DNA from: Skeletonema tropicum
Lineage: Eukaryota; Bacillariophyta; Thalassiosirophyceae; Thalassiosirales; Thalassiosiraceae
DNA: 64,000 nt
Assembly (NCBI GenBank): GCA_037178625.1
Contig: CM074128.1
Location: forward strand, 1,240,001-1,304,000
Direction: 5' to 3'
The position numbers and the translations under genes are program-made. Numbering within the stretch: position 1 is the stretch's first letter; each line of letters begins with the position of its first letter. Shown one piece after another: positions 11,483 to 23,100 of the stretch. A model generated the notes under the pieces. That model did not search any database. It saw only the letters and a list, made by a program, of their open reading frames with translations, and was not told where the DNA came from.

Positions 11483-12044
11483 GAATGAGGGTATCTAAAG
11501 CAAATTAGGCAGATCTCATCTAAAATTATTGTGGCTGAGTTTGATAACTGATCTCATAGAGAGAAGATAAGTTTTTGCTCGTGCTTTGGCTGTGCAGATA
11601 AGTAGCACTTTTCTGTGCCCCGATCTTGGAAAGAAGAAGTTGAAGGAGACAGACGTGTGTTCACGCACGATCGAAATGCATGCTTCATGTGCATGGACAT
11701 GATGAGTGACACGTACGACTCTATATGTATATCTTCCCCGATAAATCTAAATTAAGTGGTATTAAGTTTCTCCAGAGAAGCCGTTGATCACCTAAGCCTT
11801 TCTTTCCTTTTTCTGTTTGAACAAAGGGTGATGGAAGAAAGAATGAAGGCCATGAATGGGCTTATGTAATCCGAGTGCGTCGATTCTAACTAGTAATTCC
11901 TCTGTGGATCTACGCACGCCTCATTACTAAACAAAAGATCCATTTCAAATCCATTTCATCCTGCCAAGCTGCATTGCTTTTCATAGGTATTTTTTTGGCT
12001 TTACCGACGTGCATGCCATAAAAAAAATCCAAACGCCCATCACC
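11483..12044. other. Intergenic region
   Basis: No gene or clear repeat is seen. It would hold the 3' end of the glycosyltransferase transcript and the promoter of the Cys-rich membrane protein. The end is marked by an A-run just before the ATG at 12045. Confidence 0.6.
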
Positions 12045-15000
12045 ATGAGTAACAACGCAGTTGACCCACCAGAAGACGAAGCCGAAGCCTCGCCGCCGGT
12101 CGATTTGCTGTCAGGCGACGTTGAATCTCCTCCAGCTACCGCTACCGGCGACGACGTTGTTCCAGCCGCTACCGGGAGCTTCACAATTGATGATGAAGGG
12201 TATGATTTGCCCACTCCATTAGAACGCACAGCATCATCTGGCAGTAATAAGAAGACCAGCAAATCTGGTGCCAAAATGGCCAAGCTATCCGATAAGACGT
12301 CCAAGATCATGAACGATTATCAAGCCTACCTCCAAGAAATTGAGACCGAATTTCCTTCTGAATCGGTGATTGCTGAAATCACTGTCAACCAAGTGAAGGA
12401 TTCAATCCGGTCTGGATATCAGGAGAAAAACGCTGCGCCACCAGCTGGTCTTGCCGCGATGACCAAGGAGTCTGATCCATCTAGTGATAATCCCCTCCGT
12501 CGTGGTTGGGATGGTGATTACGGAGATGATGAGGAAGAAGGCACACTCGACATGCGAGATCATTTGGTTACCCGCTGGAAGTATACTCATCCATTACTCC
12601 ACTCGAAGCGGTTCAAGAAGGCAGTATGTATGACATTGAGTGTAGCTGCCATCGTTGTCATCAGTGTCTCTGTTGGTACCAATAAGAAGGGGGAAGATGC
12701 CAACCTACCTGATTGGGAGGGAGAATATGCTGAGATTGAGGGTGAAGGGAACGGAATGCATGAGAATTCTCCAGATTATCAAATGGATATGTCTTACCAG
12801 ATGGCTGCGATGACATATCAACCCATCTTCTTTAATAGGGAACAAGACAATAACTACCCTGATGGTTCTTATCGTAAGTCGTGGGAGTTTTGTGGACAAA
12901 AACAAGGGTATGGTCTTTGTCCCTTTGCCGCAGTATGCCCCAATGGACCAGGCTCGGACCCAATTGGAGGGGTTCGAGATGGTGGTTCTTCGTGGATCCC
13001 TGTCTCCGATTCTGTTGACGAATACGCGCAGATTGCTGCTGATGGCAAGTGTTCCCTCTATTCTCAAACTCATGCCAATCCTCCTGAATGGGGTGTTATG
13101 GGAGGAAATGATGTTGGAACTCGCAACTTGTTACTGTTGCAAACAAATGGAGGCTGGGGAAGTTTCTCCTACTGTCGCGACTTCGGCTGGCTCGGCTGTT
13201 ACTTCCACCAATCCGTTAGCAATTGAATTTGATCGAACTAAGGACTGGACAGGTCAAACTTATGGCCAAGCTGCCGATTTCTGCGGACAAAAGGGATATT
13301 CAATCTGCCCATTCGATGTTATTTGCCCAGATGGGATGAATCATGCACCTTCAACTGGTCTTAAGCCTGGTTCAGATGGCCAATGGGCTCCTATCAGTGA
13401 TGAAATTCATGATTGGGTACAGGTTGGCACTGACATTCCTTGCACGAGATGGCTTGGTAGACATCCTGATCCTCCTGTTTGGAGCCAAAATGGAATAGGC
13501 AACGAAGAAATTACCCGTTACATCTATTGCTGCCCAGGATCGGTAAACAGTGTTGCTACATCTCTTGCAACGTCGGCTACTACTACTACCACGACTACTA
13601 CCAAAGCTCCCGTTGATTCGCAAAACTCGCAAAATGATAGCAATGCTGCTGCTTTGGCTCCTGCAGAAGAAGAGGAACCTCCCAGCCTTGAGTGGTTCGA
13701 TCGTTCCAAAGGCTGGAAGGGTCAAACGTATGCTGATGCGTTCAGCTTTTGCATGGATTCTGTCCAAGCTCTGCCATGCCGTTATGAAGCTATTTGTCCT
13801 TATGGATCGGGAACGATCCCTTTTGATGGATTTCAAACTTCGGGTGAAGCTTGGGTTCCAATCATGGAGAGTGATAATATGGCAAATGACAACGCTTGGG
13901 TTAGTGTTTCTCCTGCCAATCCCTGTAAGCGGTACGATCGGTTGCACGCGGCGCCTCCAGCCTGGGGCTTGACTGGACAAGGCAACGAAGAAATTACTAG
14001 GCTCGTGGCTTGCTGTCATGAAACTCGGCCACCTACAAAACAGGTTCGTCACTCATATCTATTGATCATTCAAACGCGTCTCTCATTATTTGGTGACTAA
14101 ACTTTATTGCTTTTCTTTGACTGCTTATCTACAGCCTACACGAAAACCGTCACCCAAACCTACTCCAAAACCGACTTTCAAACTCACACCAAAACCTACA
14201 CCCGACCCGACGCCAGAAGCTGTAGATTATTTCGCGCTTGCTAGAGAAATCTTCGATCCTGTTTATTTCCACCGCAGTACGGGATGGGTCGGTCAAACTT
14301 ACGCAGCAGCGCAGCAATTCTGTAGTTCTAAATCGCGCATCTTATGTCCTGCACCGGCCGTTTGTCCTGAACAGCCAGAGGCAAAAATGATGCCCTTCGG
14401 AGGTCTCCGGGAAGGTGTCGCTTGGGTGCCTCTTGATACGGAGAATACGTGGATTCAAGTAGGACAAGAAGATACTTGTCGTCTGTATTCCGATCTTTAT
14501 AATCATCCTAGTCCTGATTGGGGTTTGACTGGAGAAGATAATGAGAGTATCACACGCCACATTGTGTGTTGTCGTGATGAAGCAAACGAAGTGGCAATGG
14601 CAATGGATATGGCAATGGATAGTGTACCACCCAGCACGGAAAGTGAAGCAGATCCTGTACCGATGGAAGCTGTGCCACCTAGTATCGAAACATCCCACAA
14701 ATGGGATGAACTCGCTATTGATTTATACACGCCACAATGGTACAATACGGCGCAAGGTTACACACCTAGCACGACCGAAAATGCGCAACTGTTCTGCGAA
14801 AAGAATGGCCAAATCTTGTGCCCTTTGATGGCTTATTGTCCAAGTGGAAGCAAGGTTCAGGATGGAATGTCGCCACTGTTGAATGGAATGGGACGACAAC
14901 CAGGTGAAGTTTGGGCACCAGTAGGAGATGACTTCGGTGATTTTGTACAAATTGGCACTTACTTAGACGACGAAAGCTCCACTTGCAGAACATTGTCAGC

Positions 15001-15626
15001 AATGAATGGTGATAAGCTCCCTAGTGATCTCCCGACACTAGGGGATTTGGTTTTATGCTGCAAAGATCCTAATGTTGTCCCAGATTTGGCAGAGTTGGAA
15101 ATGGAAGTTAGTCCACCACCTGCGTCAGAACTCCCCGATTCTGCTCCTGTCCCTGATGCTAGCACCTGCACCTAAACTCCCTGTTGCAACACCTGTCCCA
15201 AATGCTGCTCCTGCTCGTCCTGATATTGATTTGTCGAATCCTATTGTAGCGGATGGATATAAATATGGGCCAATTTGGGTCGGTCGTGATGGAGGATGGG
15301 ATGGTGGAAGTTACGACGATGCTGACTTCTTCTGCAAAACAATTAATGGGCATCTTTGCCCTTTTGATGCATACTGCCCACTTGGTGCTAGTGGGCCAAT
15401 CATGCCTGGTTTCCCCGAGACTTTCAAAAATAAAGAGGAGCACTATGCTCCTGTGGGAGGGTTTGAGAATGCTTGGGTGAATATTGGAGAAATGAACGGT
15501 GATGCCTCAACAACGTGTCTTGGTTACGATCAACTACATGAAAATGAGCCAGAATGGGGTCGAACTACAGCACAACCCGAGTTGAAGAGGTATATCATGT
15601 GCTGTATGAGAGATGGAAGCGATTAA
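12045..15626 (+). CDS. Type II membrane protein with six tandem Cys-rich 'WxGQTY' domains (two apparent 1-nt insertions)
   Basis: After removal of a 91-bp intron (14044-14134) and two extra bases this is one 1,162-residue protein. An acidic, Ser-rich cytosolic N-terminus of about 190 residues precedes one membrane segment (AVCMTLSVAAIVVISVSV). Six copies of a domain of about 105 residues follow, near 12833, 13226, 13690, 14250, 14725 and 15255, separated by Pro/Thr-rich linkers. Each reads roughly W.GQTY..A..FC....CP...CP.G, then W.P.....D.WVQIG, then C..Y..H..PP.WG..G.EEITR..CC. The frame breaks at about 13131 and 15161, and each is repaired by dropping one base. I do not know a function; such repeats occur in several diatom secreted or surface proteins, possibly as DUF7495. 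Domain 1 keeps its cysteines only if the first break is corrected. Confidence 0.75.
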
Positions 15627-15700
15627 AGGATGAGGTTTCGCGCACGCAAGTTGTATTGTATCTCTTTCAAACGATGTGAACATGCATAGTACAAAATAAG

Positions 15701-16729
15701 TTAAGTGTTTGATCTAGAAAAGTTATTTATTTCAAGGAGAAAGTTTACAAATCGTGGACAAACATCGATGAAATCTAACGACACGATGTTCCAATGAAGG
15801 CCTGGCCTATCACTAATGAAACATTGCAACATATCTTCTTTCTGGTACAACTGCTTCGTCAGTGAAATAGGCTGCAAACTTTTCAGTCCAATTAGATGAC
15901 GCATGGTATCTAGCAAGTTGCTGGGAGGTTGAGGAGTCAATACAAATTGACTACAAATCATATGGTCCCGATCATATCGTGAGAAGCGCCTCAGATGTGT
16001 CAAATTTCTATTGAGTAATTCACCTGGGTTTGTTGTATTGTGCCATTTGTCATGCAACATAGTGCTGTTGTGAAAACAGGAGAATTCTTTTTCAACCATT
16101 TTCGTATCATAAGAAATACCTTCACGATGAAAAGAAAATGAATTGTGAATCAGAATGAGCACATTTTTCAGTCTCTCTCGTATTTCGCCCATAGTCACTT
16201 GCTTCAGTTGAAACCACGTCTGCGCATCCGCAAAGGTAATCATTCTCTCACCGAAAGTAGATTGAATCAAGTGAAGTACTTGATGCTTTTGTGAAGAAGT
16301 CATGGGCGCTTCATTTTTTATTTCAACGATTACGAACTCCTTTGGATTGTCGCATAGGTACGTAACGATTTCCTCGACAATTCCAGCCAGTTTGCCCCCT
16401 TTCACGATGCCATGACATGTAAAAATATCATTTTTATGACCACAAACACGCACATCAAGATATCTAGCGCCTGCATTCAGTTGTTGTCGGACCGTCAAAT
16501 TTTGACATGCAGCAACACCCGAAAATAGCGACCACTTTGATATAGTTGATGATGCTGAGTTGTGTGTGCCGGGTATGACAACATCACGCAACTTTTTGTT
16601 GGAATCCAGCTTGGACATCCAATCATTGTTGTTTGTTGCGTCGGAGGATCCGATGCATTGAGATGAAGACAACGCAAACTGGCAACAGTTCAGCGCAAGT
16701 GCCGAGCTTAGATAATCAGCTGCGTCCAT
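15701..16729 (-). CDS. PI-PLC X-domain (PLC-like) phosphodiesterase
   Basis: A 342-residue intronless protein. The two catalytic His of the PLC X-domain appear in VVIPGTHNSAS and FTCHGI, and the barrel motifs YLDVRVCG and FVIVEIKNEA are also present. The protein covers the X-domain only; there is no Y, C2 or EF-hand domain, as in bacterial PI-PLC and eukaryotic PLCXD proteins. It may cleave phosphoinositides or GPI, but the substrate is not settled by sequence. The N-terminal 30 residues are Ser/Cys-rich and only weakly signal-like. The gene is tail to tail with the Cys-rich membrane protein (75 bp between stops). Confidence 0.88.
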   Translation of the reverse strand: MDAADYLSSALALNCCQFALSSSQCIGSSDATNNNDWMSKLDSNKKLRDVVIPGTHNSASSTISKWSLFSGVAACQNLTVRQQLNAGARYLDVRVCGHKNDIFTCHGIVKGGKLAGIVEEIVTYLCDNPKEFVIVEIKNEAPMTSSQKHQVLHLIQSTFGERMITFADAQTWFQLKQVTMGEIRERLKNVLILIHNSFSFHREGISYDTKMVEKEFSCFHNSTMLHDKWHNTTNPGELLNRNLTHLRRFSRYDRDHMICSQFVLTPQPPSNLLDTMRHLIGLKSLQPISLTKQLYQKEDMLQCFISDRPGLHWNIVSLDFIDVCPRFVNFLLEINNFSRSNT

Positions 16730-17110
16730 GGCATGGTGAGATTATTGTGTAGCAGCAGCGGCAGTGCTAGCAGTAACGCGGAGCAAGCATGTTCATGGTG
16801 ATGGGTCTCTTCGTCTACGTTCTTCACTCGGTGTAGCTAGCTCGGTGCAAAAAGTGTCAAGAAGTTCGAATTAAGTGCGAAGTGCGTTTTTGAGTCAACA
16901 GTAATCCAGTCACGCGTACGTCACCAAGGTCAACGAAAACAGCAGGTGCCCAACATTCGGAGACAACATGCAAAGCGAAGTGACGTGCAACACTACATGA
17001 GACAATGCCATAATCGTACCCCAAGCCAATGAGGAGGCCTTTCATCCACACAAGGTAAACGTTATCGTGACTGTAATAATATAAATATTGAAGAGTAGAA
17101 GAATAGTGAC
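16730..17110. other. Divergent intergenic region
   Basis: This 381-bp stretch separates the PI-PLC gene (leftward) from the MORN gene (rightward). It must contain both promoters, but I see no distinct core element and no gene. Confidence 0.6.
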
Positions 17111-18274
17111 ATGTCTGATGCCTCTAGCGGCGCAATGGCTCCACCGCCGTCCAAAAAAGTTCGGAGCTGCAACTCTTCGGAATCGACTCCGAACATCTCG
17201 TCCGAGTCTTATTCTACTCCCGGCCTTTCAACTACCGGCGTATCGTCTCTGGATGAAAATACAGCAGCCACCTTGATCGATGCAGCACGACGGTACGAAA
17301 TAGAAGCGTCACTGCGGCACAGACAAGCGCAAGAAGAAGTTGCAAGTGCCAAAGAAGAAGTCCTGGCTTCTATGGAGACGCTGAAACGAGCTCATGAAAG
17401 GCTCGGCAGAGCTGAGGCAGTAGCAGCCGATGCAACCAAAAGTTACAAGGCTGCGACAGAATTCAAAACGAAATGGGAATTGCAATTGAATGTAGGGAAG
17501 AAACCTCCGCCAATACTATCTACTTCAGAGCAAGATGAAGAACAAAAGCATGTATCGTTTGCGCCTCAACATGAAATATCAGGGCCGAGCTCCATTGGGT
17601 CTACTGGACGTAAAGTAAAGAGAATACGGATTCGCGTCTCAGAACATGGTTGGGGTATGTACGAAGGTCTGCTGGACTCTGTCGGTGAGCCACACGGGCG
17701 AGGCACCATCACGTGGGAAAATGGTGGGAGGTACGATGGAGAATGGTGTGACGGGAAAGCCAACGGTCATGGGATCATGGATTATGCCAATGGTGATAGA
17801 TACGAAGGAAAATGGAAAGACGGCTGCCGTTTCGGACAGGGTACGCATCATTTCAAAGATGGAGGGGTGTACGAAGGTCAATGGCGCAATGCCGCCCCAG
17901 ATGGACAGGGGAAGATGACCTTGAAAAACGGATCTCACTACGAAGGCAGCTGGAAGGATGGGAAGTGGCATGGACCAGGAATCGTTCGGCCTGTCAATGG
18001 GGGTGAATGGGAAGGAACGTTCCAGCTTGGGAAATGCACTGTGGGTACCTTGCGTCGACCGAATGGTGAGCTGGAGATAGGTAGGTATGAAAGTGTGAAC
18101 CCTGACGATGTCAAGGAGGGTGTTTGGTGGAGCATTGACCGCCAAAATATATGGAAGGTAGAGAATGGCCAGAAGAGGGAGGAGATTACTTTTGCAAAGG
18201 CGTTGGAGATTGCAACCCAGATAGGAGTTCAGCTGCCAAGTGAACTGCTGAAGAGCGATGGCTATGACTGCTAG
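17111..18274 (+). CDS. MORN-repeat protein with coiled coil
   Basis: A 387-residue protein without introns. A Ser-rich leader is followed by a charged heptad-like stretch at about residues 55-118 (RRYEIEASLRHRQAQEEVAS and on), probably a coiled coil. Residues about 178-310 hold five or six MORN repeats of 22-23 residues, recognised by YDGEW, YEGKW, YEGQW, YEGSW and WEGTF with intervening G.G......G motifs. MORN repeats mediate lipid or protein binding and dimerisation, often in cytoskeletal or membrane-linked scaffolds. No kinase or SET domain is fused, so a scaffold role is the most one can infer. The C-terminal 75 residues lack a known motif. Confidence 0.88.
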   Translation: MSDASSGAMAPPPSKKVRSCNSSESTPNISSESYSTPGLSTTGVSSLDENTAATLIDAARRYEIEASLRHRQAQEEVASAKEEVLASMETLKRAHERLGRAEAVAADATKSYKAATEFKTKWELQLNVGKKPPPILSTSEQDEEQKHVSFAPQHEISGPSSIGSTGRKVKRIRIRVSEHGWGMYEGLLDSVGEPHGRGTITWENGGRYDGEWCDGKANGHGIMDYANGDRYEGKWKDGCRFGQGTHHFKDGGVYEGQWRNAAPDGQGKMTLKNGSHYEGSWKDGKWHGPGIVRPVNGGEWEGTFQLGKCTVGTLRRPNGELEIGRYESVNPDDVKEGVWWSIDRQNIWKVENGQKREEITFAKALEIATQIGVQLPSELLKSDGYDC

Positions 18275-19290
18275 CTACAGAGAGTTCAGGGGAAGTCTTT
18301 ATCTTCATCTGCTTGCATTAGACGTGGATTGCTAGCGGAAGTTGATATCTCGTCACTTAGGCATGTGGCCGCCTTTTTCCTCTATACTTGCTAAAGCCAC
18401 AACAGACTGCCCAAGATTGTAACAATCTTGTGTGCACTTCATGAAAAAAAGCACTCATTTCCGAGTATTATTACATTGGTGGAACACTAACTTCTTTGAC
18501 ATACAAAGAAGACCAAGTATTTGCTCAACTTTTTTGCTAACCTAAACTCAGTTATATCCATCATATGTTGCTGATGGCATTGTCAGATAGTTGCACTGAT
18601 GCTGTGCGATGCCATACTGAATCTGCTGCAGTCAAGGATGGAGGCATGTAGCATGAATGAATGAAGCCAGCACCGCCTGCTACAATACCATCGTAAAGAA
18701 GGAGTCCCAGTTTCTGAAAATCCACCACAGTCGCAGCACGCACCGTACATATTGTCCGATGGTGTTACGCAGTCGGACAATATCCTGTAATCAGACAGTT
18801 TGCGTACAGGGTGGTGTATGTAGGCATAACATGTACTAGTACTGATTATTGGGGCCAAAGCTAGCGAGGGCAGATTGTCTTTCGCTTCCTGTACACATTT
18901 TAGACATGCTTTATGGAATGATCCACCAATTAGACCGCTGAAAGTGTCTGTAATGTCTCTCTAGAGAGAGACCTGTAGCTTCGTCAGTGCAAAAGATACC
19001 GTGTGCAAACTTCTTACACTTACAGCAGCGGTGATTCCCAAGCATAATACATCAATTGCGTTGCAAAGAGAACCGGTGGCACTTGGGAGTGTTGGATCAA
19101 TGTCAATTACTCGTTATGCAGTGTATTAGAAATGTTATTGTCATGCAAGTAAGGTTCAACTCATCACTTTGCCGCCTACTACGTATGTACCTATATGTAC
19201 TGGTAAGTAGGTGTTCACCCAATTTCACTCGGACAATGACTGTGATCGGACAATAATTTTTGCGAACAGGACAATACTGTGCTGCGACCA
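18275..19290. other. Intergenic region
   Basis: About 1 kb without a supportable gene. The short open frames on both strands show no protein-like composition. A small hairpin (attgtccga ... tcggacaat) occurs at about 18750-18780 and the half-motif cggacaat recurs near 19230-19250. The region ends at the left terminus of the foldback element. Confidence 0.55.
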
Positions 19291-20025
19291 GGGTAAATAA
19301 GCAGGGTTGGCGTCGTACTCAAATTTAGCGATCCTGTACAAGTTCCGATGTGAAAACATACTGTCTTTCTTTGTCTTGTCGTTACGACCTCTTTGGCCGT
19401 ATGATTGAGTCTCGTCTCCCCTTCATTGAGTCTCGGACATCACTCATTGAGTCTCGTTTTCTCCCGATCTCCCGTCATTGAAACTCGAACTGATCATTCA
19501 CCGCTCAAGGCAACGGCAACCATGGTCGACGTTGCCGCCGCTGAAATACACCAAGTTGTTAGCCATATTATCAGCCGATCGGTGGCTGATCGTTACTAGG
19601 GATTATAATGTTGATGTTATCGTACATGGATCCACCAGAAACGCTCCTTGGGATGTTCAATGAGCCCTATTCAGTGGTCGGCGCTCGCTCGCCGGACGTC
19701 ACCGCCTAATATTGCCTCCATGCTGCCTTCCCTCGGCGGATTCGGCAGCGGCAAGAGCTTCAACACCAACATAGTAATCCATAGTAACGATCAGCCACCA
19801 ATCATCCCATAATACGGCTATTAACTTGGTCTAATTCAACAGCGGCAACGTCGACCATGGCTGCCTTGCCTGATCACGGCCGGCGTGGTGCGTTGCTGAT
19901 TATCCTGTTCGGAACGGCACTTACTTTCTCCATTGAACTTGCTGACGAGACGGTAACGGTACTCAGCTTTTTTACTAGGTAAAATTTTGGCGGGAACAGT
20001 CGTTGCCAACCCTGCTTATTTACCC
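19291..20025. mobile_element. 735-bp foldback/MITE-like element with perfect 21-bp terminal inverted repeats
   Basis: The termini 19291-19311 and 20005-20025 are perfect inverted repeats beginning gggtaaataagcagg. Inside, a second, imperfect inverted repeat of about 105 bp pairs 19514-19618 with 19762-19866 (shared motifs include ccatggtcgacgttgccg and gtggctgatcgttacta), leaving a spacer of about 140 bp, so the element can fold into a long stem. The 8-mer gctgcgac occurs at 19281-19288 and 20036-20043 and may be a degraded target duplication. No transposase is encoded. It lies 142 bp upstream of Brr2. Confidence 0.75.
19404..19487 (+). repeat. Short tandem motif ATTGAGTCTCG
   Basis: Three exact copies of the 11-mer start at 19404, 19425 and 19446, spaced 21 bp apart; a degenerate copy (attgaaactcg) starts at 19477. 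The array lies inside the foldback element. The regular spacing of two helical turns could reflect a protein-binding array, for example transposase sites, but this is inference. Confidence 0.6.
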
Positions 20026-20167
20026 TTGTAGCTTGGCTGCGACTGCATCACCATCACCATCACGCCCCAGATCCCAGATTTTTTCACCATGTGGATATCT
20101 TTGTGTAAAAAGAGTTGATGTCCAGCCTAATTAGCAGCTCTTCCAATAAGAAGTAACAATTTCCAAA

Positions 20168-23100
20168 ATGGCAGAAAGAGAAGCCCTCCAAAAGCGCTAT
20201 GCCTACGCCGAAATGTCCAACAAGGTCCAACGGGCCGACCGACGATCTCGTCGAGATGGAGATGGCGGCGGTGGCGGTGGCGGAGGGCCAACTGGTGAAG
20301 TCGAAAGTTTATGGAATGTCTTGCCGCAGGAGACTTTGGGTAGGATGGGTGATCGCGTTGGTGCAACAACTGCAGATGCTACTGATGAGGGGGGAAAGAA
20401 GAAGAATGATCGACCAGCCGAGGTGGCAGAGATGATGGAACGGGCTGCCAAACGTCGGAAAAAGAAGGAGTCGGCGAATGATTACAGTGGTAGTGCTGCT
20501 GGCGGGGGTGGTGGTTCATCCAAAAGAAGAGAAAATATTTTATTAGAGGGAGGAACCTCCATCCTAGATGATTCAGTGGGTGTATCAGCCTACAGGCCCA
20601 CCAATCCAGCAAGTCGCTCGGCATATGAAACACTATTGAATATCCTCTCCTCCAAGCAATACTTGGGCAATCAACCATCCTCCATTCTACGGGGAGCACT
20701 GGAGGAAGTACTAGAAACACTCAAGGATACCAATTATCGTGATCCAGAACGCAAGGAGGTAATATCCAAATTTTTAACAGGGAGAGGATCGAGTTTGCCT
20801 GATGCTGTATTTGCGCAAATGGTCCAGCTGGGGAAGGCGATGGATGATTATGAAGATTATAAGAATAGAGCCTCGGGGCAGAATAATAATGAAAATGAGG
20901 ACGATGGTAATAATGGAGTGGATGATGAAATGGGAGTTGCCGTTGTATTTGATGATTCGGAGGAGGAAGAGGATGGAAATCATCGTGGAGTTGATGAAGA
21001 TGAACGTAGTGACGTTGAAGAGGATGTCGTAGTGGATGTTGATGATTCTTCATCAGATGAGGGAGATGGTAATGAAGAGGCAATGGAGGGAAGGAGACCT
21101 GATGACGAAAGTGGTGATGAAGAACGCATGGTCCAAGGATCGACATCACGCTCCAAGTCTGGAGAGGGGAAGGGGGGCGTTCGTATCCTCTCTGTTCATG
21201 AAATTGATGCGCATTACTTGCAACGACGATTGGCGGCAACTCTTGACGATGCGGATGAATGTGCCAAAGTTGCTGACCAAGTATTATCAGTATTAGATAT
21301 TCGTCCGGGGACAAGCATTCGTGAATGTGAAAATCAACTCCTTGTTCTTTTGGGGTTTGAACGGTTTGATCTGATCAAAACACTACTTGCTAATCGTGCT
21401 CGTATTTGGGGATGTGTTTCAATTAAGCGTGCTGTAGATGAATCGACAAGAGATTTGGTTGAAAAGGCGTTGATGGAAGATGAAAGTGGAGAGGGGGGGA
21501 AGGCGTTGAATGAGTTGCGATCTAGGTCTGGGGCTGAGGATTGGAAGGGGGAGAGAATGAAGAGTGCAAAGGACACACTAAGGAAGGAAAAAGGCGATGG
21601 ATTTGACAATCTTTCTGAAGGAAATAAAATGTCAAAAGCACTTGATTCCGTTAAAGTCGAATCTGGGGGAGGGGTAGATGGTGATGAAAGTCCCTCGGAT
21701 GCTAAAAGATCTGCGCATGAATTGGACTTTGACTCCCTCGCTTTCCGTGAAGGATCCCATACAATGACAAACAAAAAGTGTGAATTACCTGACCAGTCGT
21801 GGAGGGCTATGAAACCGGGATATGAAGAAGTACACGTTCCTGCTGTTAGAAGTGTGGCCCCTCCAGATGAAAAACTTGTCCCAATCGCTGATCTCCCTGA
21901 GTGGACTCATGATGCATTCAAGGGAATGACAATGCTGAATCGCGTACAATCGAAAATGGCAGATGTGGCTTTGCGCTCATCGGAGAACGTTTTGCTGTGT
22001 GCTCGTGAGTAGACCACTTCAATTTTCTCATTTTGTTTGCTTTGATTGTCATTTCATTTCGCAATGCAACTCACACTCTCTCTCATTATTTGTATTTTCA
22101 GCAACGGGTGCCGGAAAAACAAATGTTGCGATGTTGTCAATCCTAAATATATTGGCTCAGTATCGAAAGGAACGTGCAGATGAGATGATGAATGAAGACG
22201 AGAGCGGCAAAACAAGCAAACATGAAGGAACGTTAGACCTGAGTGCCTTCAAAATCATTTACGTCGCGCCCATGAAAGCTTTAGTACAAGAGGTAGTGAA
22301 GAATTTCTCAAAGAGGTTGGGACCTTACGGTATACAAGTGCGTGAACTTTCTGGAGATTCTAGTCTTACTCGTCAGCAAATTTCAGAAACTCAAATGATA
22401 GTAACAACTCCTGAGAAGTGGGATATCGTGACACGGCAGGGAGAGGGCCGTGCCTACACACAGCTCGTTCGCCTTGTGATTATTGATGAAATTCACCTTC
22501 TTCATGACGACCGTGGACCTGTTCTTGAAAGCATTGTTGCTCGAGTAATTCGTCAAGTTGAAACTACAGCTGAGCCAATTCGCCTCGTTGGTCTCAGTGC
22601 AACACTTCCCAACTATGCTGATGTCGCTACCTTTCTCCGTGTCAATCCAAAGAAAGGAATGTTCTTTTTTGATCACTCATATCGCCCTGTGCCATTACAA
22701 ATGCAATATATTGGTGTCACGGAGCGTAATGCATTCCGACGATTTAAGTTACAGAATGAAGTCTGCTATGAAAAGGCGACGATGCAACGTCGAAATGGGA
22801 ATCAAATGTTGATCTTTGTTCATAGCCGTGCTGAAACTGGCAAGACTGCCAAAGCATTGCGTGATCTAGCAATGGAAAATGACCAATTGTCTTTGTTCGT
22901 GAAAGAAGGTGGTGCCACGCAAGAGATTTTACGTGAGGAACTTGGCAGTGTGAAGAATGCAGACTTGAAAGAAGTTCTCTCATATGGGTTTGCAATTCAC
23001 CACGCCGGTATGGCGCGGGCAGATCGTGAGTTGGTAGGAAGATTTGTTTGCAGATGGACATATCGGTGTTCTATGCTGCACTGCTACATTAGCTTGGGGA

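Noticed and set aside
20721..21314. 197-codon His-rich minus-strand frame
   Set aside because: It is the complement of the Asp/Glu-rich stretch of Brr2.
23031..23060. A very short intron (gtaggaag...tttgcag) explaining the Brr2 frame break
   Set aside because: Removing it would delete conserved EDLFADG residues and does not give the right frame; dropping one base restores them.
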